Source of the DNA: Rhodobacteraceae bacterium HTCC2083
Lineage (GTDB): Bacteria; Pseudomonadota; Alphaproteobacteria; Rhodobacterales; Rhodobacteraceae
Direction of reading: 5' to 3'
Assembly: GCA_000156115.1 (NCBI GenBank)
Contig: DS995276.1
Span: forward strand, 438,017-502,016
Length of the DNA: 64,000 nucleotides
Part shown: positions 1-9,955 of the stretch, piece by piece
Layout of the letters: the number at the start of each line of letters is the position of its first letter
Numbering within the stretch: position 1 is the first letter of the stretch
Program-made: the position numbers and the translations under genes
Notes under the pieces: generated by a model
Told to the model about the DNA's origin: nothing
Databases searched by the model: none
Seen by the model: the letters and a program-made list of their open reading frames with translations, nothing else

Positions 1-50
1 GAAAGCTGAAACGGGATGGCAAGTAGAAGGACGAAAAGGAAAACGCGCAT
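1..50 (-). CDS. Start of a secreted or membrane protein (partial, runs off the window)
   Basis: On the minus strand an ATG at 48-50 opens a frame that stays open to the window edge. It encodes Met-Arg followed by a strongly hydrophobic run ([12 protein letters not shown]), which looks like the start of a signal peptide. Only 16 codons are visible, so no family can be named. It is divergent from rpe, with about 130 bases between the two starts. A weak GAG-type ribosome site lies before the ATG. The short length makes this a tentative call. Confidence 0.45.
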   Translation of the reverse strand, partial: MRVFLFVLLLAIPFQL

Positions 51-182
51 GATCAAAATCTCATTCAAAATAAATGTAGACGCAGGGTAACCTGCAAAGC
101 GGCAATAGGAAAACCCTCTATCGCGTCGCCAATCATCACGTTAAGAGTGCGCAAACAAACTATCATCCAGGAAAGCTGCCCC

Positions 183-860
183 ATGTCCTTTGATCGATCT
201 GTTAAAATTGCACCCTCCATCCTTTCTGCTAACTTCGCTAATTTCGGCGCTGAAATCGAAGCTGTAGAAGCGCAGGGCGCGGATTGGATCCACGTTGATG
301 TGATGGACGGCCATTTCGTACCCAACCTCAGCTTTGGCGCGACCACCTGCGCAGCAATCCGCCCACATATCAAAACTATGATGGACGTGCATTTGATGAT
401 CTCACCCGTGGATGCCTATATCGACGGTTTTGCGGAAGCGGGCGCGGATTTCATCACTGCCCATGTTGAGGCGGGACCACACATTCACCGCACCTTGCAA
501 GCGATCCGTGGCGCAGGCGCAAAGGCAGGCGTTGCCTTGAACCCCGGCACTCCCGCAAGCGCGGTAGAACATCTGCTCGATATTTGCGATTTGATTTGTG
601 TGATGACTGTGAACCCCGGATTTGGCGGGCAAAAATTCATCCCGCTTGCGCCAAAGATTGCAGAATTGCGTGCGATGATCGGGGATCGCCCTGTGCATAT
701 TGAGATTGATGGCGGCGTAACGCCAGACACTGCAAAAAGCTGTGTGGATGCGGGTGCGGACGTGCTTGTTGCAGGTTCTGCCGTGTTCAAAGGCGGCTCT
801 GTGAGCAATCCTGCGCCTTATGGTGACAACATACGCGCAATCCGCGCGAGCGTTACATGA
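183..860 (+). CDS. rpe: Ribulose-phosphate 3-epimerase
   Basis: Interconverts ribulose 5-phosphate and xylulose 5-phosphate in the cytosol, in the pentose phosphate and Calvin pathways. The 225-residue product has the full TIM-barrel pattern: APSILSANF near the N-terminus, the metal-binding [11 protein letters not shown] segment (His37, Asp39), the DVHLMI segment (His70), NPGFGGQKF, and IDGGV with the second catalytic Asp. The start at 183 has GGAAAG just upstream; an in-frame start at 147 would add 12 unconserved residues. Its stop overlaps the next start in ATGA. Family assignment is secure. Confidence 0.97.
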   Translation: MSFDRSVKIAPSILSANFANFGAEIEAVEAQGADWIHVDVMDGHFVPNLSFGATTCAAIRPHIKTMMDVHLMISPVDAYIDGFAEAGADFITAHVEAGPHIHRTLQAIRGAGAKAGVALNPGTPASAVEHLLDICDLICVMTVNPGFGGQKFIPLAPKIAELRAMIGDRPVHIEIDGGVTPDTAKSCVDAGADVLVAGSAVFKGGSVSNPAPYGDNIRAIRASVT

Positions 861-1246
861 TACGCCTCATCGCAGCTTGCGCGCTACTTTTCGGAACGGC
901 CTGCGTCGGGGATGAGAGCCCCGCCAAATATGGTGCTTCGGGAAAATTTTGGTCACTGAGCGAGATTGACGGCGCCGCATTCGGCGCGCGCGCGACCATG
1001 GAGTTCGACGAAGCTGGTTGGATCAAAGGACAAGCGCCCTGCAACCGCTATTCCGCGCAGCAGAAAGCTCCCTATCCTTGGTTTGAGGTAGGGCCCACGA
1101 TGGCGACGAAAATGGCCTGCCCTGATTTAGCCGCTGAGAGTGCATTCTTCACAGCGCTCTCCGCGATGACACTTTCAGAGGTCGGGAACACTACCCTTAT
1201 CCTCTCAAATGACGCGGGCCGTACGATGGTGTTCAAGTCCGAGTAA
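857..1246 (+). CDS. META-domain (HslJ-like) putative lipoprotein
   Basis: The 129-residue product starts with a short signal sequence ending in LLFGTAC. This resembles a lipobox, although Gly at -3 is atypical. The rest fits the META domain: W-x-L near residue 32, CNRY around residue 55, and [15 protein letters not shown], where the domain usually has T-x-M-A-C. META proteins are periplasmic or outer-membrane associated and of poorly defined function; HslJ is linked to novobiocin resistance in E. coli. The gene is translationally coupled to rpe through ATGA. Its 3' end overlaps convergent recO by 14 bases. Confidence 0.8.
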   Translation: MIRLIAACALLFGTACVGDESPAKYGASGKFWSLSEIDGAAFGARATMEFDEAGWIKGQAPCNRYSAQQKAPYPWFEVGPTMATKMACPDLAAESAFFTALSAMTLSEVGNTTLILSNDAGRTMVFKSE

Positions 1247-1967
1247 TCAGACGCGAAAAGAGATCGACGTAACGCCCACGCGCTTCTGGCAAGCTGCGAT
1301 TGCCTAAACTCGGCGCGAGCTTTTGGCTCAAAAAGTATCCGGTTGTTCTAAGGGCTTGCTCTATTTCAGCGTCACTCCCCATCCCCTGCCCGATAAGGAT
1401 TGGTGGCAAAGGGAGCAGCTTGTTCACCCAAGGTCCTGCCACTTGCTCGCTCACCGCGCGCCCGGTGCGCGGCGAAATGTAGATGAGGTTTTCGTTGGTC
1501 CCGGTAACCGCACAGGCGCTCAAATCTAACCCCATGCCACACGCCTCAAGCAGCGCCATCTCAAAGCGTAGATAGGCCAGCGGCCAAACCTCATGCTGAC
1601 CCAGCAGGTCCAAAAGCTGCTCACTTTGTTTATAAAGCCGCGTATTCGCTTCGCGTTCGGGTAAGGCAAAGGCGAGCAAAGCCGTCACCGCATTCAACCC
1701 CGCAAGCGATAGACGGTCCCCAAGTGCAGCAGCCGCGCGAGAGCGCAAAGGCTCCACCGTGTAAGTCCCCAGATGATCCTCAAGACGGGCACGCCAGCTA
1801 ACATCCAGCTGGGCACCGGGTTGCAAAATTGGGGCGATCTTACGTGATGTTCCCCCGCGCACGATGCCCGCGTGACGCCCGTGCTCAATCGTGAACACAT
1901 CAATGATCGCGTTGGTTTCGCCGTGGCGGCGCACAGAGAGCAGAATTCCCTGATCGCGCCATTCCAT
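1233..1967 (-). CDS. recO: DNA repair protein RecO
   Basis: RecO loads RecA with RecR in the RecFOR recombination pathway. The 244-residue product has the N-terminal OB-fold signature ([22 protein letters not shown], then [11 protein letters not shown]) and a helical C-terminal half with [27 protein letters not shown]. That second segment corresponds to the zinc-binding region of other RecO proteins. Length is normal for the family. It directly abuts the DUF1491 gene at 1968 and is the last gene of the lepB-rnc-era-DUF1491-recO run, a common arrangement in alphaproteobacteria. Confidence 0.95.
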   Translation of the reverse strand: MEWRDQGILLSVRRHGETNAIIDVFTIEHGRHAGIVRGGTSRKIAPILQPGAQLDVSWRARLEDHLGTYTVEPLRSRAAAALGDRLSLAGLNAVTALLAFALPEREANTRLYKQSEQLLDLLGQHEVWPLAYLRFEMALLEACGMGLDLSACAVTGTNENLIYISPRTGRAVSEQVAGPWVNKLLPLPPILIGQGMGSDAEIEQALRTTGYFLSQKLAPSLGNRSLPEARGRYVDLFSRLITRT

Positions 1968-2297
1968 CTATTGCAGCCCCTGCTCACCCAGCAATGTACG
2001 CCCTTCGCGGTCTTCCACTTCGAGCACCCAAATATCACTGTCAAACTGACGTTGCTTCGCGATGGAGGCATCGACGTCTCGTTCATCACCTTCGCTCAAG
2101 ATCGCCCAAACGCGAGTGTCTTCAAGGAAATCATAACTGCGTTGATACAGCTTGGCCTGACCATCCAACGTCGCTGATTTCACCAAAACCGCCCCCGCCG
2201 TGTCATCCCCATGCGCCACAACGAAGGCGGCGATATCATTGACTCGCAAACGTGCGAGGTAGGCGTCGACCCAGAACCGAGTGGTCAGCCGAATCAT
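1968..2297 (-). CDS. DUF1491 family protein
   Basis: A 109-residue soluble protein with the DUF1491 pattern: RLTTRFWVDAYLARL at the start, GDDTAGAVLVK in the middle, and DSDIWVLEVEDREGRTLL near the end. Function is unknown. The family is largely confined to alphaproteobacteria and often lies between era and recO, as here. The start overlaps the era stop by 4 bases, so the two are probably translationally coupled. No signal peptide or membrane segment is seen. Confidence 0.85.
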   Translation of the reverse strand: MIRLTTRFWVDAYLARLRVNDIAAFVVAHGDDTAGAVLVKSATLDGQAKLYQRSYDFLEDTRVWAILSEGDERDVDASIAKQRQFDSDIWVLEVEDREGRTLLGEQGLQ

Positions 2298-3211
2298 GAG
2301 TTCCCGTCTTTGAAATTCAGGCCCATTTCGTCGTAGCGTTCGCTTTCTTCAAGCCAGTTTGGGCGTACTTTAACCTGCAAAAACAGATGCACTTTGCGGC
2401 CCAAAAACTCGACCAACTCTTCGCGCGCGGCTTTGCCAACGGCTTTGATCGTCTCGCCCTTGTTGCCCAAAACGATCCCCTTGTGACCATCGCGCATAAC
2501 GTAGATTAGCTGGTCAATCTTGCACGAGCCATCCTTACGCTCTTCCCACGCCTCTGTCTCAACCGTCAGTTGGTAGGGCAGTTCCTGATGCAAACGCAAA
2601 GTCAGTTTCTCACGCGTCATCTCAGCCGCGATCATGCGCAAAGGCAGATCAGCAATCTGATCTTCGGGATAAAGCCATGGCCCTTCGGGTACTTCACCCG
2701 CCAGCCATTCTTTCAAAGCATCCACACCATGACCACGTTCCGCAGAGATCATGAAGGTCGCAACAAAAGGATAGGCTTCGTTCATTTTCTCGGACAAAGC
2801 GAGCAATGCTTCGGACTTTATCCGGTCAATTTTGTTGATCGCCAAAGCAATTTTTCGATGTTCGCCAAAGTCTTGCAGACCTTCCAAAATACGCTCGACG
2901 CCCTCGGTTACACCCCGGTTCGCTTCGATCATGAGAACGACGACATCCGCATCCGCAGCACCGCCCCAAGCGGCAGCAACCATCGCGCGATCAAGGCGGC
3001 GTGTGGGCTTAAACAGACCAGGCGTGTCGACAAAGACCAGTTGTGACGCGCCTTCCAGCGCGACCCCGCGAATGCGCGCGCGCGTGGTTTGCACCTTATG
3101 TGTGACGATAGAGACTTTCGCGCCAACCATTCTGTTAGTGAGCGTCGATTTACCCGCGTTCGGTTCGCCAATCAGGGCAACAAAGCCCGCGCGTGTTTGC
3201 ATGTCAGTCAT
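2294..3211 (-). CDS. era: GTPase Era
   Basis: Ribosome-assembly GTPase that binds the 3' end of 16S rRNA. The 305-residue product has the G1 loop GEPNAGKST (residues 15-23), G3 DTPG, G4 NKID, and a C-terminal KH domain ([22 protein letters not shown]), all in the usual order. The normal bacterial length is about 300. The start overlaps the end of rnc by 8 bases, matching the widespread rnc-era pairing that links rRNA processing with 30S maturation. Confidence 0.98.
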   Translation of the reverse strand: MTDMQTRAGFVALIGEPNAGKSTLTNRMVGAKVSIVTHKVQTTRARIRGVALEGASQLVFVDTPGLFKPTRRLDRAMVAAAWGGAADADVVVLMIEANRGVTEGVERILEGLQDFGEHRKIALAINKIDRIKSEALLALSEKMNEAYPFVATFMISAERGHGVDALKEWLAGEVPEGPWLYPEDQIADLPLRMIAAEMTREKLTLRLHQELPYQLTVETEAWEERKDGSCKIDQLIYVMRDGHKGIVLGNKGETIKAVGKAAREELVEFLGRKVHLFLQVKVRPNWLEESERYDEMGLNFKDGNS

Positions 3212-3890
3212 CTGCCATCATCCTTGTCAGCAAAGCCTTTGCCGCTGCTTGTTCCGCGAGCCGCTTTGAACCGGCTTCAGCGCTTGCGGTCTCGCCCGTG
3301 TCGAGACGCGCTTCGATTGTGAAATGGGGGGCGTGATCCGGTCCAGAGCGGGCCGTTTCAACATAGGCAGGCGGTGTCAGTCCACGCGATTGCGCCCATT
3401 CTTGCAAGCTGGTTTTCGGATCACGCGCATCCGCCTCTACGGAGGTAATCCGCGATCCCCACAGCCGCAAGATCAGCGCTTGCGCAGCGTTAAAGCCACC
3501 ATCCACATAGACCGCTGCAATCAGCGCTTCCATGCCATCGCCAAGCAGTGCCAGCTTGCGACGGCCCCCGCTCTTCATCTCGGAACGTCCGAGACGTAAG
3601 ACATCGCCAAGGCCAATATCACGCGCAACGTCAGCGCAGGTTTCCTTGCGCACCAAGGCATTGTAACGCGGGGCGAGTTGGCCTTCTGAGGCTTTCACAT
3701 CTGCACCCAACAGTGCTTCGGCCATGACAAGCCCGAGCACGCGATCCCCAAGAAATTCAAGGCGTTGATTGTCACCACGCGAGGGCGAAGACATGGAGGA
3801 ATGGGTCACCGCTTCTGTCAACAACTCACCTTGCTCAAAGCGATAATCGATCCGCTTTTGCAGGGCTTGAAGATCTGCTGACAGTTTCAT
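3204..3890 (-). CDS. rnc: Ribonuclease III
   Basis: Cuts double-stranded RNA, notably the 30S rRNA precursor. The 228-residue product has the RNase III signature [13 protein letters not shown], with catalytic Glu45 and Asp49, and the second acidic cluster [20 protein letters not shown]-terminal double-stranded RNA-binding domain follows ([14 protein letters not shown], then [14 protein letters not shown]). Length is typical. It is 4 bases downstream of lepB and overlaps era. Confidence 0.97.
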   Translation of the reverse strand: MKLSADLQALQKRIDYRFEQGELLTEAVTHSSMSSPSRGDNQRLEFLGDRVLGLVMAEALLGADVKASEGQLAPRYNALVRKETCADVARDIGLGDVLRLGRSEMKSGGRRKLALLGDGMEALIAAVYVDGGFNAAQALILRLWGSRITSVEADARDPKTSLQEWAQSRGLTPPAYVETARSGPDHAPHFTIEARLDTGETASAEAGSKRLAEQAAAKALLTRMMADD

Positions 3891-3894
3891 CGGC

Positions 3895-4731
3895 TCAATC
3901 GACCGCCTTAAAGAAACGATCCGAGCGCCATGTCCAGAAGAACAGCATAGAACGACCAGCCGACGAGAATATCACGCGATCCGCACGGCCAATCAGGTTT
4001 TCGTATGGCACAAAGCCAACGCCACCAACAGCATTTGGCACGCGGCTGTCAGAAGAATTATCGCGATTGTCGCCCATGAAGAAATAGTTCGCCTCAGGAA
4101 CGGTATAAACTGGCGTGTCGTCAGAGCGCTGCGTGCCAATATTTAGGATCGCATGTTGCACACCATTGGGAAGCGTTTCCGTGAACAGTTCTTTGTTGCA
4201 CGTGCCACCTTCACCCACAGGGCCATTGGCGCAGCGTGGACGCAAACGATGCGGGCCTTGCGCGGCGGCGACTTCCTCAAAAATGCCCGCAGGCTCTTGC
4301 GGTGCGGCTTCACCATTGATGAACACAACGCCACCTTTCACTTGGACTTTGTCGCCCGGCATTCCGATCAAGCGCTTTACAAAATCGCGACCAGACACAG
4401 GATGGCGGAAGACGACGACATCTCCGCGCTCAGGCTCGCCGCCCCACAGGCGCGTATTATCGCCATCTGCAAATCCGCAGAATTTTTTCGCATCCAAATT
4501 GATCCCAAACCGAGGGATAATCACGGACGGGCAAGAGGCATAAGAGTACCCATACGCCATCTTGTTCACGAAAAGAAAATCGCCAATCAAAAGCGTGTTT
4601 TTCATTGAGCCCGAAGGGATCCAGAAAGGCTGGAAAAAGATCGTGCGAAAAATCCCAGCGATCAGGAGCGCATAAACAACGGTTTTGATCGTTTCAATGA
4701 CTGGATTGCCTTTTTTTTCGGCTTCGGCCAT
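3895..4731 (-). CDS. lepB: Signal peptidase I
   Basis: Membrane serine protease that removes signal peptides from exported proteins. The start at 4731 is preceded by GGAGAAGAG; an in-frame start 27 bases upstream lacks such a site. The 278-residue protein has one N-terminal membrane segment (about residues 17-35), the catalytic Ser42 motif [11 protein letters not shown], catalytic Lys119 in [12 protein letters not shown], and the box E motif [15 protein letters not shown] Cys-containing insert (about residues 165-190) is of unknown role. Genes acpS-lepB-rnc-era are co-directional. Confidence 0.97.
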   Translation of the reverse strand: MAEAEKKGNPVIETIKTVVYALLIAGIFRTIFFQPFWIPSGSMKNTLLIGDFLFVNKMAYGYSYASCPSVIIPRFGINLDAKKFCGFADGDNTRLWGGEPERGDVVVFRHPVSGRDFVKRLIGMPGDKVQVKGGVVFINGEAAPQEPAGIFEEVAAAQGPHRLRPRCANGPVGEGGTCNKELFTETLPNGVQHAILNIGTQRSDDTPVYTVPEANYFFMGDNRDNSSDSRVPNAVGGVGFVPYENLIGRADRVIFSSAGRSMLFFWTWRSDRFFKAVD

Positions 4732-4804
4732 GTGCTCTTCTCCATTTCGCAAGTGCACGCTACATGAGGGTCGCTTGCCTCTATGTCAACCGCGCGGATG
4801 CGTG

Positions 4805-5212
4805 CTATTTGCCGCTGCTGGGCAGGGCTTCAATGACGACAAAGGCCTGCGCCCAAGGGTGATCATCTGTGAGTGTCACATGGATCACGGCGTCATGTCC
4901 GTCGGGTGTCATCTCTGAAAGCCGTTTTGCGGCCCAGCCCGTCAACTGCATCACGGGTTGGCCACTGCGCAAATTGCTCACCGACATAGCCTTCCACGCG
5001 ATGCCCATCGCGAGCCCTGTGCCCAACGCTTTGGAGCACGCTTCCTTCGCGGCCCAGCGTTTGGCATAAGTGCCTGCCACGTCCTTGCGGCGCTCTGATT
5101 TGGCTTGCTCAATCTCTGTGAATACGCGGTTCTTAAAGCGATCACCAAACCGCTCGAGTGTGCCTGCGATGCGCTCGATATTTGCAAGGTCGGTGCCGAT
5201 GCCAAGGATCAC
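4805..5212 (-). CDS. acpS: Holo-[acyl-carrier-protein] synthase
   Basis: Transfers 4'-phosphopantetheine from CoA to acyl carrier protein. The 135-residue product opens with [15 protein letters not shown], the conserved AcpS N-terminus with the magnesium-binding Asp8. It also has the second signature [16 protein letters not shown] and the family C-terminal pattern [18 protein letters not shown]. It lies between the LysE-type gene (1-base gap) and lepB, consistent with a housekeeping operon. Confidence 0.97.
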   Translation of the reverse strand: MILGIGTDLANIERIAGTLERFGDRFKNRVFTEIEQAKSERRKDVAGTYAKRWAAKEACSKALGTGLAMGIAWKAMSVSNLRSGQPVMQLTGWAAKRLSEMTPDGHDAVIHVTLTDDHPWAQAFVVIEALPSSGK

Positions 5213-5213
5213 G

Positions 5214-5837
5214 TCAAATAGCCTTAGTGGTGAGGATCTTCAGGCTTGCTGCGCCAAACAGAACGCCAAACCCGATCTCGAAGCCACGTCGTGCGCGGCG
5301 ATACCGCTCTACGATCCACCGGTTAGAGAACAGAATGCCGCAACCAATGAACACAACGCATGAAACGCAGATAAGCTGGGCGAACATGAGCAGCAACGCC
5401 GACGTCGGAGCTTCTTGTGGCAAGGCAATCGCGTAGATCGCACCCCATCCAAGGATCGCTTTCGGATTGGTCAGGTGGATCGCCAGGCTTTTAGCGAAGA
5501 CACTTTTCAAACTGCCATTCAGGGCCGCCTGCTCTTTGGCGGTGTTGCCCTGCCATGCGGATCGAAATGACTTCAGCGCTAAGTAGCCCAGATAAAGCGC
5601 GCCAATGTATCTCAACGCGATAAACAGCCATGAGTTCGTAAGCATCACGGCCCCCATCCCAAGCGCAGATGCGACACCCCAGAACGCAGAACCGCAGACT
5701 ATGCCAAACCCAGACACAACACCCGCTATACGTCCGCGCGCCATGGCCGTGCCGCTAATCGTTAATGTTGCAGGCCCGGGTGAACCGCCCCCAAGACCCC
5801 AAGCCAACAAAAGCGCTGCAAGTTCCCAGCCGTTCAT
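5214..5837 (-). CDS. LysE/RhtB family amino-acid exporter
   Basis: A 207-residue, strongly hydrophobic protein with about six predicted membrane segments. The N-terminal [13 protein letters not shown] matches the LysE/RhtB signature GxxxxPGP. Members export amino acids such as lysine, homoserine or threonine; the substrate here cannot be read from sequence. The start overlaps the pdxJ stop by 4 bases and its stop nearly touches acpS, so it is embedded in the operon. A functional link to either neighbour is not evident. Confidence 0.85.
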   Translation of the reverse strand: MNGWELAALLLAWGLGGGSPGPATLTISGTAMARGRIAGVVSGFGIVCGSAFWGVASALGMGAVMLTNSWLFIALRYIGALYLGYLALKSFRSAWQGNTAKEQAALNGSLKSVFAKSLAIHLTNPKAILGWGAIYAIALPQEAPTSALLLMFAQLICVSCVVFIGCGILFSNRWIVERYRRARRGFEIGFGVLFGAASLKILTTKAI

Positions 5838-6583
5838 GGCCTTGCGAGGTCTAGTATGCGCCGCATCTCTTCAATCGCTGGGCCAAGCCCGCGAAACACC
5901 GCTTCGCCAATGATGAAGTGACCGATATTTACCTCTTGCACCTGCGGGAGCTGAGCGACAGGTGTGACATCTTCATAAGTCAGACCGTGCCCCGCATGAA
6001 CCTCAAGACCAAGATCATGGGCATAAGCCGCCATTTCAGTCATTGCCGCCAGTTCTGCATCGCGGGTTTTCATGTCTCCTTCAGCGAAGGCATCGCAATA
6101 AGCGCCTGTGTGCAACTCGATCACCTCAGCGCCAATGCGGTGCGCGCTATCGATTTGCTTTTTGTCTGCCGCGATAAAGATCGACACCCGCGATCCAGCC
6201 TCACGCAAGGGCGCAATGAAATGGGCCAGTTTGTTTTCGTCTTGCGCAACGTTCAGCCCGCCCTCGGTTGTGCGTTCCTCGCGTTTTTCGGGAACCAGAC
6301 AAACGGCATGGGGCTTGTGGCGCAAAGCAATAGTTTGCATTTCGTCCGTAGCGGCCATCTCGAAGTTCAGCGGGATGCTAAGTGCGTCCATCAGTGCGTC
6401 AATATCAGCGTCCCGAATGTGACGACGATCTTCGCGCAGATGCGCCGTGATCCCATCAGCACCCGCCTTTTGCGCGACAAGAGCCGCGCGCACGGGATCG
6501 GGCAAAGCGCCACCCCGCGCATTACGCAAAGTCGCCACGTGATCGATGTTGACGCCTAGGCGCAAAGGAAGCGTTTGAGCCAT
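5834..6583 (-). CDS. pdxJ: Pyridoxine 5'-phosphate synthase
   Basis: Condenses 1-deoxyxylulose 5-phosphate with 3-amino-2-oxopropyl phosphate in vitamin B6 synthesis. The 249-residue protein has the family N-terminus LRLGVNIDHVATLRNARGG, HLREDRRHI, VCLVPEKREERTTEGG, EVIELHTGAYC, and LEVHAGHGLTYEDV, followed by the phosphate-binding INGHF-like segment NIGHFIIGEA. The start at 6583 is supported by GGAGG about 8 bases upstream; a TTG at 6598 would place that site inside the gene. Overlaps the downstream LysE-type gene. Confidence 0.97.
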   Translation of the reverse strand: MAQTLPLRLGVNIDHVATLRNARGGALPDPVRAALVAQKAGADGITAHLREDRRHIRDADIDALMDALSIPLNFEMAATDEMQTIALRHKPHAVCLVPEKREERTTEGGLNVAQDENKLAHFIAPLREAGSRVSIFIAADKKQIDSAHRIGAEVIELHTGAYCDAFAEGDMKTRDAELAAMTEMAAYAHDLGLEVHAGHGLTYEDVTPVAQLPQVQEVNIGHFIIGEAVFRGLGPAIEEMRRILDLARP

Positions 6584-6649
6584 ATCCAGACCCTCCAAAT
6601 TGAACGTGAGAAATAGGGTAAACCGATGCGCGGCAATGACCAGAGCGAT

Positions 6650-7315
6650 CTAGCCTTTTTCCGGCGCTTTCTTAGAGGTCTTTTCTGCCGCTTTCTCTTT
6701 CAAACGCGCAAGACGGGCCTTGAGCACGCCTTTGTTGCGGCGTTTTTGATAGGCACGGATCACGGGAACAGACAGATAATAACAAATCAAACCAGTGATG
6801 ATGCCAGGAATGAGGGAGCCTATCATGTAAGGATAGAACACATCGTTATAGAACTCTTCTAAGCCAGTCCACTCAGGCATTCTATTGCTAAACAGCGCCA
6901 TGAAATTAAACCATAAACCATGGCTCGCACTGAGAAACATCTCACCCAAACCGTGACGCACACGATCTGCGTCGACGTTCATTCCTGTTAACCAATAACC
7001 AGTCTTCAGAGAGGCATATGCAATAGGCACGAATGTCAAAGGATTGCCAAAAAACGTCGCAAGGATCGACGCAAATATGTTGCCGTTTATAATCCGCGCA
7101 AAAAGCGCTGCGAAAACAAAGTGCATTCCAAAAAAGGGTGTGAAGGACGTGAAGACGCCGACAAATATCCCGCGCGCAATGCGCTCGGGCGAATCTGGCA
7201 AGCGACGCACGCGGTGTCTCACGTAATGGAACGCGCGCGTCCATCCACCCTTGGGGTAGATGGCTTCCCAGGTTGCTCTGAGCCAGTTTCGTTTATCGCG
7301 GCGCTTGAAGACCAA
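6650..7315 (-). CDS. DUF2062 domain membrane protein
   Basis: A 221-residue protein with a basic N-terminus (KRRDKRNWLRATWEAIYPKGGW) and then the DUF2062 core. That core includes SPERIARGIFVGVFTSFTPFFGMHF, FFGNPLTFVPIAY, and a final membrane segment near residues 165-190. The tail is Lys- and Ala-rich. Two or three transmembrane helices are likely. Function is unknown; the family is widespread in proteobacteria. The start lies 23 bases inside the end of the (p)ppGpp synthetase gene, suggesting cotranscription. Confidence 0.85.
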   Translation of the reverse strand: MVFKRRDKRNWLRATWEAIYPKGGWTRAFHYVRHRVRRLPDSPERIARGIFVGVFTSFTPFFGMHFVFAALFARIINGNIFASILATFFGNPLTFVPIAYASLKTGYWLTGMNVDADRVRHGLGEMFLSASHGLWFNFMALFSNRMPEWTGLEEFYNDVFYPYMIGSLIPGIITGLICYYLSVPVIRAYQKRRNKGVLKARLARLKEKAAEKTSKKAPEKG

Positions 7316-9482
7316 GTCGCGTTCCTATCTCGGTGACACTGATATTTGCGTCGTTTGGGTTCTGATGACGCGACACCTCTGCGACATCATCCTCCGCAGA
7401 GAGCACGGAAATGATAGAATGCAAATGCTCCACGTCGCGCAAATCAACAATAAGGTGCAAACGGTAAAAATCCGGCTTACGGTCGGTGAACGCTAGATCC
7501 GAGATATTGGCTCCTTGCTCGCCAATCAATGTGCAAATCCGTCCCATCACACCAGCGTCATTGCCTATCGTAACGTCAAGGTGCGCCGAATGGATCGGGG
7601 GATGGGTGCCCGCCTGCCAATGCAAATCTACCCAGCGGTGGGTTTGGTCCTCAAATTGGCTGAGGGCTGCACAATCAATCGCGTGCACAACCACACCGCG
7701 TCCACGCTGCGTGATTCCGATTATCCGTTCACCGGGAAGCGGCTGGCAACACTGCGCGCGCTCGTGAGCTTGGTCTTGATCGAGACCGATAACCGCGCGA
7801 TTGCTATCAATGCTATCGTCGGTTTTTTCCACAAGTTCAGGATAGACAGCCCGCACAACCTCATTGGCGGTTATCAGGCTGGCACCAAGCTCGGCGAGCA
7901 TCGCGTCACTGTCATCCAAGCGCAGGGTCTTTGCAGCGGCCTGCAAGGCTTTATCAGTCGCTTTACGTCCCACATTCTCAAAGGCTGAACGCGCAAGTTC
8001 ACTGCCAAGTTTGATAAAGCGTTGGCGATCCTGTTCTCGCAAGGATCGCCGGATCGCGCTTTTAGCTTTACCTGTGGCGGCAATATCAAGCCAGGTAAAC
8101 TGCGGCTGTTGCCCTTGTGCTGTGACGATCTCAACCGATTGTCCGTTTTTAAGCCGCGTCCAAAGAGGGACACGCAAACCATCGACCTTAGCGCCAACGC
8201 AAGCGCTGCCGATTCGTGTATGGATCGCATAGGCAAAATCAAGTGGGGTTGCACCGCGCGGCAATTTCACCACTTCGCCCTTAGGCGTGAAACAGAAGAC
8301 CTGATCCGAATACATCTCAAGCTTGACCGCTTCGAGGAAATCCTCGTGGTCATCCTCGGGACCGAATTGCTCATTCAGGCTCGCGACCCATTTCACAGGG
8401 TCAACCGCAAAGGGGTTTTGCGAGCGAATGCCATCACGGTAGGACCAATGCGCCGCGACACCTGCTTCGGCCACGTCATGCATTTGTCGGGTTCTGATCT
8501 GCACTTCGACACGCTTGCCATCGCGCCCCGACACGGTCGTGTGGATCGAGCGATATCCATTGGTTTTCGGCTGGCTGATATAGTCTTTGAAACGACCAGG
8601 GACCGCAAACCAACGTCGGTGAATAACGCCCAGCACGCGGTAGCAATCTTCATCGCTCGCCGTGATTACCCGAAACCCGTAGATATCCGAGAGGCGCGAG
8701 AACCCCTGCTCTTTCTCTTCCATCTTACGCCAAATCGAATAAGGCTTTTTCGCGCGCCCCACGATTGTTGCGTCGATGTAATGCGCGGCCAGCTCTTTTT
8801 CCATGTCACCGGTAATTTTTTCGATAACATCGCCGGTCTCTCTTTGCAGACGAATAAAGCGGCGAATGATCGAAGCACGACCCTCAGGGTTGAGAACGCG
8901 AAATGCGAGATCCTCAAGCTCTTCGCGCATCCATTGCATCCCCATACGACCCGCAAGAGGTGCATAGATATCCATGGTTTCGCGCGCTTTGATCACCTGT
9001 TTTTCTGGCCGCATCGCTTTGATCGTACGCATGTTGTGCAGCCGGTCCGCGAGTTTGACCAAGATGACCCGCACGTCCTTCGCCATCGCCACGAAGAGCT
9101 TACGAAAGTTCTCTGCCTGTTTGGTTTCGCTGGAGCTGAGCTGTAGATTGGTCAGCTTGGTGACCCCATCCACGAGCTTGGCGATGTCTTCGTCAAACAT
9201 CTGTGCGACTTCACCGTAGGTGGATTTCGTGTCCTCAATCGTGTCATGCAACAGCGCTGTGATTAGCGTGGCGTCATCCAGTTTTTGTTCGGCAAGGATG
9301 CCTGCGACTGCGATCGGATGGGTGAAATAGGGTTCGCCCGAATGGCGTTTTTGGCCCTCGTGCATGCGCTCACCATATTCAAACGCAGTTCGAATAAGCG
9401 CTTCATTCGTTTTCGGGTTGTAAGTGCGGACTGTGGCGAGCAGCGCATCGGGGGACATCAGATCGGCAAAAGCGTCATCCAT
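7293..9482 (-). CDS. rsh: Bifunctional (p)ppGpp synthetase/hydrolase (RelA/SpoT homologue)
   Basis: Makes and degrades the stringent-response alarmone. The 729-residue protein has, in order, an HD hydrolase domain with His55 and the HDTIED motif (residues 79-84), a synthetase domain (RLSDIYGFRVI, then NGYRSIHTTV), a TGS domain (VFCFTPKGEVVKLPRGATPLDFAYAIH), and a C-terminal ACT domain. Because the HD residues are intact, hydrolysis as well as synthesis is expected. This is the usual single-enzyme arrangement of alphaproteobacteria. rpoZ, whose product stimulates RelA-type activity in other bacteria, lies immediately upstream. Confidence 0.96.
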   Translation of the reverse strand: MDDAFADLMSPDALLATVRTYNPKTNEALIRTAFEYGERMHEGQKRHSGEPYFTHPIAVAGILAEQKLDDATLITALLHDTIEDTKSTYGEVAQMFDEDIAKLVDGVTKLTNLQLSSSETKQAENFRKLFVAMAKDVRVILVKLADRLHNMRTIKAMRPEKQVIKARETMDIYAPLAGRMGMQWMREELEDLAFRVLNPEGRASIIRRFIRLQRETGDVIEKITGDMEKELAAHYIDATIVGRAKKPYSIWRKMEEKEQGFSRLSDIYGFRVITASDEDCYRVLGVIHRRWFAVPGRFKDYISQPKTNGYRSIHTTVSGRDGKRVEVQIRTRQMHDVAEAGVAAHWSYRDGIRSQNPFAVDPVKWVASLNEQFGPEDDHEDFLEAVKLEMYSDQVFCFTPKGEVVKLPRGATPLDFAYAIHTRIGSACVGAKVDGLRVPLWTRLKNGQSVEIVTAQGQQPQFTWLDIAATGKAKSAIRRSLREQDRQRFIKLGSELARSAFENVGRKATDKALQAAAKTLRLDDSDAMLAELGASLITANEVVRAVYPELVEKTDDSIDSNRAVIGLDQDQAHERAQCCQPLPGERIIGITQRGRGVVVHAIDCAALSQFEDQTHRWVDLHWQAGTHPPIHSAHLDVTIGNDAGVMGRICTLIGEQGANISDLAFTDRKPDFYRLHLIVDLRDVEHLHSIISVLSAEDDVAEVSRHQNPNDANISVTEIGTRLGLQAPR

Positions 9483-9508
9483 CTAGGACCCAATCGACCT
9501 GAGCAGGG

Positions 9509-9862
9509 TTAGCCCTGCCCTTGCGCTTCCATCAATGCGCGAAGCAGTTTCTCTTCGGACATATCATCCTCAGCAGGCTTGTCAGCTTCCGCGCCCATAA
9601 GAAGCGCCATTGCGTCTTCTTCAGGCTCGTCCACTTCGATCTGCGTTTGATTGCTCTCGATCAAGCGCTCGCGAAGGTCGTCCGCCAATTGCGTCTCGTC
9701 TGCAATCTCACGCAAGGACACAACTGGGTTCTTGTCGTTATCGCGGTCAACCGTGATCGCACCACCTGCTGCAATCTCGCGTGCGCGGTGCGCGGCGAGC
9801 ATAACTAGGTCAAAACGGTTCGGAACCTTGTCGACGCAATCTTCAACTGTAACGCGGGCCAT
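9509..9862 (-). CDS. rpoZ: RNA polymerase omega subunit
   Basis: Small subunit that helps fold beta' and assemble the core enzyme. The 117-residue product starts [30 protein letters not shown], the canonical omega N-terminus. It continues with [12 protein letters not shown] and an acidic C-terminal tail typical of alphaproteobacterial omega. It lies 26 bases upstream of the (p)ppGpp synthetase gene, the common rpoZ-spoT order. Confidence 0.97.
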   Translation of the reverse strand: MARVTVEDCVDKVPNRFDLVMLAAHRAREIAAGGAITVDRDNDKNPVVSLREIADETQLADDLRERLIESNQTQIEVDEPEEDAMALLMGAEADKPAEDDMSEEKLLRALMEAQGQG

Positions 9863-9901
9863 GGTATTCTCCGATTTGGGTGCGGTGACGTGGAAGCCTG
9901 C

Positions 9902-9930
9902 CTTCTAGTCTCCAAAACTATGGTTGACAA
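9902..9930 (-). promoter_or_regulatory. Possible sigma-70 promoter of rpoZ
   Basis: On the minus strand a TTGTCA hexamer (9925-9930) and a TAGAAG hexamer (9902-9907) are separated by exactly 17 bases. They lie about 40 bases upstream of the rpoZ start. This is pattern reading only; the -10 match is weak. Confidence 0.35.
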
Positions 9931-9955
9931 GCAGATTTTCAAGGCTGGTGCAGCT

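Noticed and set aside
8022-9146. A long open frame (374 codons) on the plus strand
   Set aside because: It lies antisense inside the (p)ppGpp synthetase gene, has no recognisable protein features, and reflects codon bias of the true gene.
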